Source of the DNA: Gammaproteobacteria bacterium
Lineage (GTDB): Bacteria; Pseudomonadota; Gammaproteobacteria; Pseudomonadales; Azotimanducaceae
Assembly (NCBI GenBank): GCA_027295975.1
Contig: JAPUJX010000422.1
Location: 1-6,781 of the forward strand
Direction of reading: 5' to 3'
Length of the DNA stretch: 6,781 nt
The notes under the pieces were generated by a model. That model was given only the letters and a program-made list of their open reading frames with translations. It was not told the origin of the DNA and did no database searches. Within the stretch, counting starts at the first letter, position 1. Each line of letters begins with the position of its first letter. The translations under genes were made by a program, and so were the position numbers. Positions 1 to 6,616 of this stretch are shown here, one piece after another.

Positions 1-720
1 CTTGACACTCATTATGAAATTTTGCTCACCATGCTCGATGAATTCGGCGATACGATGCCACCGACGGATTTCATCATGGCCGCGGAAACATACAACCGCA
101 TGACCACCATCGACCGTTGGGTGATCGAACACGTGCTGGCCTGGATGTCGGCACACCGAAACGACCTGGATCATTTTGGTGGTTTTGCGATCAATGTCTC
201 CGGGCACTCCGTGAACGACACGACCTTCCCTGATTTTGTTCTGGAGCAGTTTGCCAACTCCCAGGCACCCACAGGGAAAGTGTGTTTTGAAATAACCGAA
301 ACCGCCGCTATCGCAAACCTCGAAAACGCGGTGGACTTCATGAACCGTATGAGGATCATCGGCTGCCAGTTTTCATTGGACGACTTCGGGACGGGCTTAT
401 CATCCTATTCGTACCTTCGTAACCTGCCCGTCGATTTCGTAAAGATAGACGGTGTTTTCGTCAAGGACATCGCCAGCAATCCGGCCGACTACGCCGTCGT
501 TCGCTCCATCAACGAGATCGGCCACTATATGGGTAAAAAGACGATCGCCGAGTATGTCGAAAACGACGAGGTGTTGGAACGTCTACAGGAGATCGGGGTA
601 GACTATGCGCAGGGTTTTCGCATCGAAAAACCTCTCCCGCTAGCCGAATTTCGCACACCTGAGGCAAAAGGCAAAAAGGGGTCAGGTTCAATTAGGACAA
701 AAAGGGGTCAGATTCAATAA
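1..720 (+). CDS. EAL-domain (c-di-GMP phosphodiesterase-type) protein, C-terminal part
   Basis: This is the 3' end of a gene that starts before the window; 239 codons in frame 1 are visible. EAL domains bind cyclic di-GMP and, when active, hydrolyse it to pGpG. The window opens just ahead of the signature motif, which here reads E6-I-L-L-T10 instead of ExLxR. Numbering from the window edge, other EAL landmarks are N65 (AINVSG), E97 and E100 (FEITET), D127-D128 with the loop DDFGTG, K148 (VKID), E184 (IAEYVE, where most members have AEGVE) and Q204 (DYAQG). The FEITETAAIANL style resembles EAL domains at the end of PAS-GGDEF-EAL sensor proteins, so the missing N-terminus may hold sensory and GGDEF domains; that is inference. 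The domain ends near residue 217. The last 15 residues (KKGSGSIRTKRGQIQ) are encoded by a repeat element and are low-complexity and basic. The gene converges on argF with a 36-nt gap. Confidence 0.9.
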   Translation, partial: LDTHYEILLTMLDEFGDTMPPTDFIMAAETYNRMTTIDRWVIEHVLAWMSAHRNDLDHFGGFAINVSGHSVNDTTFPDFVLEQFANSQAPTGKVCFEITETAAIANLENAVDFMNRMRIIGCQFSLDDFGTGLSSYSYLRNLPVDFVKIDGVFVKDIASNPADYAVVRSINEIGHYMGKKTIAEYVENDEVLERLQEIGVDYAQGFRIEKPLPLAEFRTPEAKGKKGSGSIRTKRGQIQ

Positions 721-754
721 TTAAACTCTAATTGAACCTGACCCCTTTTTGTCC
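673..754. repeat. Cluster of two direct and one inverted copy of a GGGGTCAGRTTCAATT repeat
   Basis: Copy 1 lies at 673-695, copy 2 at about 695-717, and copy 3 is inverted at 728-754. The shared core is aaaaaggggtcaggttcaat. Copy 1 and copy 3 are perfectly complementary over 23 bp (673-695 with 728-750). Copy 2 and copy 3 pair over 23 bp (695-717 with 732-754) with one A/C mismatch at 712. The direct copies are spaced by 26 bp. From memory, repeats with this core are scattered through many proteobacterial genomes, often near REP-associated (RAYT/Y1-type) transposases; no transposase is visible here. The cluster supplies the 3' end and stop codon of the EAL gene and ends 2 nt before the argF stop codon. 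Confidence 0.85.
699..750. terminator. Probable bidirectional intrinsic terminator between the EAL gene and argF
   Basis: A stem of GGGGTCAG(A/G)TTCAAT (704-717) with its complement (732-745) closes a loop of about 14 nt. It is flanked by AAAAA at 699-703 and TTTTT at 746-750, so a GC-rich foot followed by five U residues appears in the transcript of either strand. It occupies the gap between convergent genes, where a shared terminator is expected. Copy 1 (673-695) can compete for the same inverted arm, so two alternative hairpins are possible. The stem overlaps the last codons of the EAL gene. Termination activity is inferred from structure only. Confidence 0.6.
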
Positions 755-756
755 TT

Positions 757-1656
757 TCAACCCAACAAGAACTCCAACAGCGCCTTCTGACTGTGTAACC
801 TGTTGCCGGCTTCCTGCCACACCACCGACCGCGGGTCGTCGAGCACGGTTTCGTTCACTTCTTCGCCTCTTTTGGCTGGAAGGCAATGCATGAACAGTGC
901 GTCTTTTTTGGCCTGGTCGAGGAGCGTTTCAGTAATCTGATAGCTGGCAAAGGTCGAACGGCGGTCCCTCTCCTCCGCTTCGTGGCCCATGGACGCCCAA
1001 ACGTCGGTAACCAGAAGATCAGCGTTCTCGACCGCTTCCTGCGGGGAATCGACCAGGGTAACGTTGTTTGTCGACGCTAGAATTTGCGAGTCGGGCCGAT
1101 AGCCTTCGGGGCTTGCGATCCGCAAGTTGAACCCCCACTGGCGGGACGCGTTGATATAGGAGTGGCACATGTTGTAGCCGTCGCCGATGAACGCGACCGT
1201 TTTGCCCCGGATGGGTCCTCGCAGTTCTTCGAAGGTTTGTACGTCCGCAAGGAGCTGACAAGGGTGCAAAAGCGACGTCATGGCGTTGATCACCGGAATG
1301 CTGGCGGCCTCCGCGAATTCGATGACGTCGGCATGTTTGATCGTTCGAACGACCACGATGTCTACCATCTCGGAGAGCACCCTCGCCATATCCGTTATGG
1401 GTTCGCCGCGACCCATCTGGGTATCTTCGGAGTTGAGCGTTATCGCGTGGCCACCGAGCTGGCTCATTCCAGCTTCGAATGCGACGCGGGTACGAGTGGA
1501 GTTCAACTGAAACAGCATGGCGGCGGTGCGCCCTTTGAGGGGCTGTTCGGACCCGCCGCTACGAAATTCCTGCTTGAGCGTTCCGGCACGTTCGATCAAC
1601 TGGTTCAGTTCTTCCGGGGCGAAATCGAGGAGGGATAAAAAGTCACGTTTTGCCAT
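757..1656 (-). CDS. argF: Ornithine carbamoyltransferase
   Basis: The protein has 299 residues, close to the usual 300-335, and makes citrulline from ornithine and carbamoyl phosphate in the cytoplasm. The carbamoyl-phosphate site STRTR is at 53-57 and HPCQ at 131-134. The ornithine side shows GDGYN at 158-162, with the ligand-contacting second Asn kept (N162) and the first, usually Asn, replaced by Tyr161. DVWASMG is at 218-224 (the SMG loop) and the catalytic HCLPA at 257-261. The ATG at 1654-1656 is the natural family start (MAKRDFLSLLDF). It lies 17 nt after the argD stop, and no clear Shine-Dalgarno sequence precedes it, which suggests translation coupled to argD. argD and argF therefore look like one transcription unit. 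The gene ends beside the repeat cluster. The argF-type name is a family assignment; anabolic rather than catabolic use is inferred from argD and argG nearby. Confidence 0.96.
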   Translation of the reverse strand: MAKRDFLSLLDFAPEELNQLIERAGTLKQEFRSGGSEQPLKGRTAAMLFQLNSTRTRVAFEAGMSQLGGHAITLNSEDTQMGRGEPITDMARVLSEMVDIVVVRTIKHADVIEFAEAASIPVINAMTSLLHPCQLLADVQTFEELRGPIRGKTVAFIGDGYNMCHSYINASRQWGFNLRIASPEGYRPDSQILASTNNVTLVDSPQEAVENADLLVTDVWASMGHEAEERDRRSTFASYQITETLLDQAKKDALFMHCLPAKRGEEVNETVLDDPRSVVWQEAGNRLHSQKALLEFLLG

Positions 1657-1673
1657 GAGGGAGTTGCCGTAGG

Positions 1674-2834
1674 CTAGTTGTTGATGAGCTGGCTGACGAG
1701 GCGCACGATCTCGTCAGCTTCGTCATCAGTCAGAGTCAAAGGTGGTAACAGCCGCACGATGTTGTCCTGAGTGACGTTGATGAGAATTCCGGCGTCGAGC
1801 CCTTCACTGACCAGCTCGGTACAGGATTCGTTGAGCTCGATTGCAATCATTAGCCCCTTACCGCGTATCTCGGAAATGCGATTGTTGCCTTTCAGGCTTT
1901 CCCTGAACCCTTCGAGCATCCGTGATCCGAGAAGGGTCGCACGGTCGAGGAGGGCATCCTCCTCCAAGGTGTCCAACACGGCTTGAGCGGCGGCGCACGC
2001 GAGGGGGTTGCCGCCAAAGGTGGAACCGTGATTTCCCGGCTGAAAAAGCGACGCGGCGATACCGCGGCCGAGGCATGCGCCGATGGGCACACCATTGGCG
2101 AGACCCTTCGCGGTCGTCACCACATCGGGGAGGATGTTGGCGTGCTGGTAAGCGAAAAACTTGCCTGTGCGGCCGTTACCGGTCTGCACCTCGTCCAGAA
2201 TGAGTAGCCAGTCATGGGAATCACACAACTCGCGTAACGCCGGCAGGTAACCTTCGTCTGGAATGACGATGCCCCCTTCCCCTAACACAGGTTCGGTGAA
2301 TACCGCTACGACGTCGTTGTTGTTCTGAGCGATATGGCGTACCGCGTCGATATCGTTGAACGGTGCCCGTACGAACCCGTTGAGCAGGGGTTCGAATCCA
2401 GCATGTACCTTGCGATTTCCCGTTGCGGTCAGGGTGGCCATGGTTCGGCCATGAAAACTGCCGTCCATGACAATGATCGTCGGCCGATCGATGTTTCTCC
2501 GGTGGCCGAGAAGCCTTGCTATCTTAATTGCGGCTTCGTTGGCCTCGGCACCGGAATTGCCGAAAAACACCCGCTCCATGCCCGATATCGCGCATAAACG
2601 ATCCGCGAGTTTGGCTTGTAGTGGAATTTCGTAGAGATTGGAGGTGTGCAGCACGCTTGCGGCCTGGCGACTGATCGCCTCGGTTACCCTGGGGTGGGCA
2701 TGGCCGAGTCCACAGACCGCCAGCCCTGTCAGCGCGTCGATATAACGTTTACCGCTTGCGTCGTGCAGGTAAATGCCTTCGCCTTCAACGAAGGCAACGG
2801 GTAGCCTTTTATAGGTTTCCATCAAGTGCGTCAT
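1674..2834 (-). CDS. argD: Acetylornithine aminotransferase
   Basis: This 386-residue class-III PLP aminotransferase converts N-acetylglutamate semialdehyde and glutamate to N-acetylornithine; family members often also act on succinyl-diaminopimelate in lysine synthesis. Motifs in order are GNSGAEANE (92-100, PLP phosphate binding), GSFHGRT (125-131), the glutamate switch region FTEPVLGEGG (179-188), LILDEVQTG (211-219) with D214 contacting the PLP ring nitrogen, TTAKGLANGVPIGA (240-253) with the Schiff-base lysine K243, and STFGGNP (271-277). Length and motifs are those of a complete ArgD. The ATG at 2832-2834 is preceded by a weak AGG about 7 nt upstream. argF follows after 17 nt. Upstream, 97 nt separate it from the patB-like gene; that gap holds a promoter candidate and a hairpin, so argDF may be transcribed separately from patB. 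Related GABA or succinylornithine transaminases share these motifs, but the argF neighbour favours ArgD. Confidence 0.95.
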   Translation of the reverse strand: MTHLMETYKRLPVAFVEGEGIYLHDASGKRYIDALTGLAVCGLGHAHPRVTEAISRQAASVLHTSNLYEIPLQAKLADRLCAISGMERVFFGNSGAEANEAAIKIARLLGHRRNIDRPTIIVMDGSFHGRTMATLTATGNRKVHAGFEPLLNGFVRAPFNDIDAVRHIAQNNNDVVAVFTEPVLGEGGIVIPDEGYLPALRELCDSHDWLLILDEVQTGNGRTGKFFAYQHANILPDVVTTAKGLANGVPIGACLGRGIAASLFQPGNHGSTFGGNPLACAAAQAVLDTLEEDALLDRATLLGSRMLEGFRESLKGNNRISEIRGKGLMIAIELNESCTELVSEGLDAGILINVTQDNIVRLLPPLTLTDDEADEIVRLVSQLINN

Positions 2835-2857
2835 GGCGTGGCCTGCATTGCGTTTTT

Positions 2858-2895
2858 TGTTTCCAGAAACAACAACAGGCAGCGAGAGCTGCCTG
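2858..2895 (-). terminator. Leader hairpin with U-rich flank between the patB-like gene and argD
   Basis: On the minus strand CAGGCAGC (2888-2895 on the plus strand) pairs perfectly with GCTGCCTG (2876-2883) over 8 bp around a TCTC loop. It is followed by TTGTTGTTT, so the transcript has a GC-rich stem and a U-rich tail like an intrinsic terminator. A second, weaker hairpin TTGTTT-CTGG-AAACAA follows at 2857-2872. The element could end patB transcription. If argDF starts at the promoter candidate near 2901, the same hairpin would instead lie at the extreme 5' end of the argDF leader and could attenuate or stabilise that transcript. The U tract is interrupted by G residues, so termination may be partial. 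Confidence 0.5.
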
Positions 2896-2907
2896 CGAGA
2901 ACCGCGA

Positions 2908-2936
2908 ATGCTACTGCAGGGGAATTAGGAGTTCAA
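2908..2936 (-). promoter_or_regulatory. Candidate sigma-70 promoter of argDF
   Basis: On the minus strand a TTGAAC hexamer (2931-2936, 4 of 6 to TTGACA) and a TAGCAT hexamer (2908-2913, 4 of 6 to TATAAT) are separated by 17 nt. The -35 element overlaps the stop codon of the patB-like gene. Transcription would start near 2901, giving a leader of about 66 nt that opens with the hairpin at 2876-2895. An imperfect inverted repeat GGAAT-N5-GTTCA (plus strand, 2920-2934) overlaps the spacer and -35 element. It resembles an ArgR box half by half, but its spacer is 5 nt instead of 4. Both elements are inferred from consensus only. Confidence 0.35.
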
Positions 2937-4093
2937 TCCCCGCGACCCTCCTCATGGCCAGCGTTGAGAGCGTGCTCGAACCGTTGTAATCCGCGCTCCA
3001 TCAGCGCTCTCGGGCAGGCGAAGTTGAAACGAACGTAGCCGGGACCACCGAATATCAGGCCGTCGGAAAGGCCCAGCCCGTAACTTTCGAGATAACCGCC
3101 AGGATTGTCGATGCTGAGATCGCGGAGATCGATCCACGCCAGGTAGGTAGCTTCCACGGGGGTCATGCGTTTTCCAACCAACTGCTGCAATCGCTGCCGG
3201 TTGCCGCGCAGGTACTCGAGCAACTCCGGCAGCCATTGACTGGTATCGGCAAATGCCGCGGCGGAAGCGGCGAAGGCACGTGGACCGATGCCATGGACCA
3301 GTCCCTCCCTGGCACCGAGAAAGTTAGCGCGCAGCTTTGCGTTTGGGATGACGGCCACGGCACACCCGAGGCCTGGAATGTTGTAGGTCTTGTTGGCTGC
3401 GTAGAGACTGATCGTGCGTTGGGCTATCTCAGGGGAAAGGCTCGCGATGGGGATGTGGCTCGTGTTTTCATCGAGCACCAGGTCGCAGTGAATCTCATCG
3501 GAGCACAGATAGAGATCGTGCTCGAGGCAGAAATCCGCCAATGCGGTCAACTCCGACAACGTGTAGGCACGGCCAGTGGGATTTTGCGGATTGCTCAACA
3601 GAAACAGCCGGGTATCACGACCACAGGCTTCACCGAGTGCGTCGAAGTCCATCTCCCAGCGGGTGTGGGAACGTGCAAGCTGGACCTTGATGGACGCCTG
3701 ATCAGCGTGGGCGGGTACTCGCAGGAACGGGTGGTAAACGGGGGTAGGAATGAGAATAGAACCACCCGTGGCCGCGACCGCCTTTGCTGCCAGGTTGAGC
3801 CCGGGTACCACGCCCGGAAGCCAGACTAGCCATTGTGTGGGGACGGTCCAACCATGACGCCGCTGCAGCCAGTTCTGAAAAGCGGTTACGAGATCGTCGG
3901 GAGTCTCGGTATACCCCAGGATTCCATGGCGCAGCCGAGCTTCGACGGCTCTCAGGATGAACGGGGGTGCGGCGAAATCCATATCAGCCACCCAGAACGG
4001 CAGGATGTCGGTCCCGCGATACTTTTCCCACTTGCTCGCGAATGTGCCCCTGCGGTCAATTTCCTGATCAAATCCTGCTTCCGCATCAATCAT
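2933..4093 (-). CDS. MalY/PatB-type PLP aminotransferase, putative cystathionine beta-lyase (C-S lyase)
   Basis: The product has 386 residues from the chosen start. The family belongs to fold-type I class I/II aminotransferases; characterised MalY and PatB members cleave C-S bonds such as that of cystathionine, releasing homocysteine, pyruvate and ammonia. The N-terminal signature EIDRRGTFASKWEKY with LPFWVADMDF (11-40) is typical. Other landmarks are SNPQNPTG (167-174), SDEIHCDL (198-205) with D199 facing the PLP nitrogen, AANKTYNIPGL (232-242) with the Schiff-base lysine K235, and RFNFACPR (355-362) with the carboxylate-binding R355. I chose the ATG at 4091-4093 because the family starts here and a GAGG lies 5 nt upstream. 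The frame stays open to 4210, but those 39 codons do not look like the family. The residue before K235 is Asn where MalY/PatB usually has Ser. The substrate cannot be read from sequence; a transaminase role is possible. It lies upstream of argD and diverges from grxD. Confidence 0.85.
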   Translation of the reverse strand: MIDAEAGFDQEIDRRGTFASKWEKYRGTDILPFWVADMDFAAPPFILRAVEARLRHGILGYTETPDDLVTAFQNWLQRRHGWTVPTQWLVWLPGVVPGLNLAAKAVAATGGSILIPTPVYHPFLRVPAHADQASIKVQLARSHTRWEMDFDALGEACGRDTRLFLLSNPQNPTGRAYTLSELTALADFCLEHDLYLCSDEIHCDLVLDENTSHIPIASLSPEIAQRTISLYAANKTYNIPGLGCAVAVIPNAKLRANFLGAREGLVHGIGPRAFAASAAAFADTSQWLPELLEYLRGNRQRLQQLVGKRMTPVEATYLAWIDLRDLSIDNPGGYLESYGLGLSDGLIFGGPGYVRFNFACPRALMERGLQRFEHALNAGHEEGRGD

Positions 4094-4251
4094 GGCTGCC
4101 TCGCGGTCCGATTGGCCGGATCCCTGATTCCTGATATAAACATGTTCTATTAATGGTTCTGGCAATATAGATATTGCTTCTATGCCGACCGTTCGACGGA
4201 TGGAGTACAATGCTCCCCCTTAACGGAGGCCAGGTAAAGCGGAGTGCGGTC
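4094..4251. promoter_or_regulatory. Divergent promoter region between the patB-like gene and grxD
   Basis: This 158-bp gap is visibly AT-richer in its middle (about 4130-4180) than the flanking genes and must contain the promoters of both divergent genes. For grxD the best -10 candidate is TACAAT at 4206-4211 (5 of 6), which would give a leader of roughly 35 nt; no good -35 is seen at the right distance. For the patB-like gene TATATT (4164-4169 read on the minus strand, 5 of 6) is a -10 candidate, again without a clear -35. The ribosome binding site of grxD is GGAG at 4241-4244, 7 nt before its ATG. No convincing operator was recognised. Confidence 0.4.
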
Positions 4252-4578
4252 ATGAGCGAAGAAGTAGTCGCTACCATCAAAGAGCAGATAGAGAGTAATC
4301 CGATCCTCCTCTACATGAAGGGTTCGCCGCAAGCGCCGCAATGCGGATTCTCCGCACAGACGGTGCAATGTCTCATTGGCTGTGGCGAGCGTTTTGCCTA
4401 TGTCGACATACTGACTAATCCCGAGATTCGCGCCACCTTACCGGGAATCGCGAACTGGCCGACGTTTCCGCAGTTGTGGGTGGACGGTGAGTTGATCGGC
4501 GGTTGCGACATCATCACGGAGATGTACGAATCGGGTGAACTCGCCACGCTTGTCAAGAACTCGGCCCCAACCGAGTAG
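4252..4578 (+). CDS. grxD: Monothiol glutaredoxin, CGFS type (Grx4 family)
   Basis: The protein has 108 residues, matching bacterial single-domain Grx4 (about 105-115). Such proteins bind a glutathione-ligated [2Fe-2S] cluster as homodimers or with BolA partners and deliver clusters to target proteins in the cytoplasm. Visible features are the glutathione-binding K23 in YMKGSPQAPQ, the active-site CGFS at 31-34, WPTFPQLWVDGELIGGCD (69-86) with the cis-proline P73, and the GGCD turn that contacts glutathione. The ATG at 4252 is chosen because it gives the family N-terminus and has GGAG 7 nt upstream. An in-frame TTG at 4174 would add 26 residues unlike the family. The gene is monocistronic by appearance: it diverges from the patB-like gene and converges on rnt, 39 nt away. 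Confidence 0.96.
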   Translation: MSEEVVATIKEQIESNPILLYMKGSPQAPQCGFSAQTVQCLIGCGERFAYVDILTNPEIRATLPGIANWPTFPQLWVDGELIGGCDIITEMYESGELATLVKNSAPTE

Positions 4579-4598
4579 CCGTCTTCGGAGGTTTTCTG

Positions 4599-4623
4599 CG
4601 CTAGTCGGCTTTGTCGACTAGTG
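4599..4623. terminator. Hairpin between convergent grxD and rnt, possible terminator
   Basis: CTAGTCG (4601-4607) pairs perfectly with CGACTAG (4615-4621) around GCTTTGT. G-T wobbles at the base and apex, plus a C-G pair at 4599/4623, extend the stem to about 10 pairs. It overlaps the rnt stop codon. Neither strand has a good U tract after the stem (only GATTT follows on the plus strand), so it may be a weak terminator or simply limit 3' decay. Its position between two converging genes is the main argument for function. Confidence 0.35.
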
Positions 4624-5217
4624 ATTTCCGCGAAAATTCCAATCGTTCACCACCGAGCAGAACAGTTCAGCGGTGCGCTCGGCATCGTACAGCGCGTTGT
4701 GAGCACGGCTTGCGTCAAAGGCGATACCGGCCCGCGAGCAGGCTTCACTCAGCACGGTATGACCGTAAGCTACCGCTGCGAGGGATGCGGTATCGATGAA
4801 GCTGAAGGGGTGAAACGGATTTCGTTTGATCCCGTTGCGTGCCACTCCCTGAGATAGGAACTGCTGGTCGAACGAGGCATTGTGTGCAACCAGGATGGCT
4901 CGCTGACAATGTTCGAGCTTCACCGCATTACGTACCTGTCGGAACATCTCTTTGAGCGCCAGTGACTCCTCGACGGCGCCGCGATCCGGGTCGTGGGGAT
5001 CGATGCCGGTCACCTTCAGTGCGGCGGGGTCGATCTCCGCCCCGTCATAAGGCTCTACCGACTGATGCCATCTTTCCCCGGTAACCAGCCGTTCCTCGCT
5101 GAAATACACCCGTACGGTCGCGATTTCCAGGATTGCATGGACGTTCGGATCAAAACCGCCGGTTTCCAGATCGATGACCACCGGGAGGAAACCTCGAAAT
5201 CGTGCAGCCATTTTCAT
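4618..5217 (-). CDS. rnt: Ribonuclease T (3'-5' exoribonuclease, DEDDh family)
   Basis: The protein is 199 residues; E. coli RNase T has 215. RNase T trims the 3' ends of tRNAs and of 5S and 23S rRNA and removes the CCA-terminal AMP, acting as a cytoplasmic dimer. The DEDDh residues are visible: D16 and E18 in VVIDLETGGFD, D117 in AHNASFD, and H173 and D178 in AHNALYD. The family block KRNPFHPFSFIDTA is at 131-144. F22 and F116 match aromatic residues that stack on the RNA 3' end in the E. coli enzyme. By my alignment the equivalent of E. coli F77 is V69, a small oddity. The C-terminus is shorter than in E. coli. Two starts are possible: ATG at 5215-5217, and ATG at 5209-5211 (M3), which has GAG 7 nt upstream. 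The second has the better ribosome-binding spacing; the longer form is listed. The gene converges on grxD and diverges from argG. Confidence 0.95.
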   Translation of the reverse strand: MKMAARFRGFLPVVIDLETGGFDPNVHAILEIATVRVYFSEERLVTGERWHQSVEPYDGAEIDPAALKVTGIDPHDPDRGAVEESLALKEMFRQVRNAVKLEHCQRAILVAHNASFDQQFLSQGVARNGIKRNPFHPFSFIDTASLAAVAYGHTVLSEACSRAGIAFDASRAHNALYDAERTAELFCSVVNDWNFRGNH

Positions 5218-5277
5218 GCTCGAACCATAACAGAGTAAGGAGATCGGATTCGATACCGCCGTGGCGTTCGCTCAACC

Positions 5278-5318
5278 GGGGCAGGCAACGCGACTCCCGA
5301 AAGGGACAGCCTGGACCC
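5278..5318 (+). other. Predicted stem-loop upstream of argG
   Basis: CAGGC (5282-5286) pairs with GCCTG (5309-5313), GGG (5278-5280) can pair with CCC (5316-5318), and inside them TCCC-GAAA-GGGA (5295-5306) forms a GNRA-capped 4-bp stem. The inner and outer stems are joined by an asymmetric internal loop (AACGCGAC on one side, CA on the other). The nesting is more than a simple palindrome, but no known riboswitch or small RNA was recognised. It would only be in an argG transcript if transcription began upstream of it. It may be chance structure in GC-rich DNA. Confidence 0.3.
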
Positions 5319-5339
5319 ACCCTGTGATGATTTACAGCG

Positions 5340-5353
5340 TGAACCTTGAATCA
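5340..5353. promoter_or_regulatory. ArgR-box-like site upstream of argG
   Basis: TGAACCTTGAATCA matches the E. coli ARG box core TGAAT-N4-ATTCA at 8 of 10 defined positions with the exact 4-nt spacer. It lies between the two argG promoter candidates, where a bound repressor would block transcription. The outer A/T positions of the 18-bp consensus are not matched, and a second box at the usual 21-bp centre-to-centre distance is not evident (the upstream position scores only about 5 of 10). ArgR control in this organism is assumed, not shown. Confidence 0.35.
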
Positions 5354-5364
5354 GGGGTAAGATT

Positions 5365-5384
5365 GCGCCCTTTTCGTCGGGCGC
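5365..5384 (+). promoter_or_regulatory. GC-rich hairpin just upstream of the argG ribosome binding site
   Basis: GCGCCC (5365-5370) and GGGCGC (5379-5384) are perfect complements around the 8-nt loop TTTTCGTC. The stem ends 1 nt before the Shine-Dalgarno sequence GAGGA (5386-5390), which is 6 nt from the GTG start at 5397. If transcribed, it would sit against the initiation site and could influence ribosome access or mRNA stability. It has no U tract after it, so it is not an intrinsic terminator. Confidence 0.45.
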
Positions 5385-5396
5385 TGAGGAACTCCG

Positions 5397-6614
<1,218 letters not shown>

Positions 6615-6616
6615 CC

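Larger units (their letters stand above)
5218..5396. promoter_or_regulatory. Divergent upstream region of rnt and argG with argG promoter candidates
   Basis: This 179-bp gap has no gene. For argG two promoter candidates can be drawn. One is GGGACA (5303-5308), 17 nt, then an extended -10 TGTGATGAT with hexamer GATGAT (5326-5331). The other is a -10-like TAAGAT (5358-5363) without a well-spaced -35, since TTTACA at 5331-5336 is 21 nt away. A start near 5338 from the first would leave a leader of about 60 nt that includes the hairpin at 5365-5384; a start near 5370 from the second would not. No convincing promoter was found for rnt. All assignments rest on consensus matching. Confidence 0.3.

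Noticed and set aside
721..756. A small gene or RNA in the gap between the EAL gene and argF
   Set aside because: The gap is only 36 nt and is explained by the inverted copy of the repeat.
1084..1638. Long open frame antisense to argF
   Set aside because: It lies wholly inside a well-supported argF, has no recognisable domain, and its composition is what reading the complement of a conserved gene gives.
3236..3829. Long open frame antisense to the MalY/PatB-like gene
   Set aside because: The opposite strand encodes all expected PLP-enzyme motifs across this stretch; the antisense frame has no motif or ribosome binding site of note.
4094..4210. N-terminal extension of the MalY/PatB-like gene by 39 codons
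   Set aside because: The frame is open, but the family begins at MIDAEAGFDQEIDRRG, and a GAGG ribosome binding site precedes the ATG at 4093.
4174..4251. TTG start giving a 134-residue glutaredoxin
   Set aside because: The added residues do not resemble Grx4, and the ATG at 4252 has a well-spaced GGAG.
5323..5337. CRP-type site (TGTGA half) upstream of argG
   Set aside because: Only the left half fits; the right half does not read TCACA at the required 6-nt distance.
5278..5340. c-di-GMP-I (GEMM) riboswitch upstream of argG
   Set aside because: A GAAA-capped stem followed by GGGACA...GCC recalls GEMM, but the conserved CGCAAAGCC segment and the second helix are missing.
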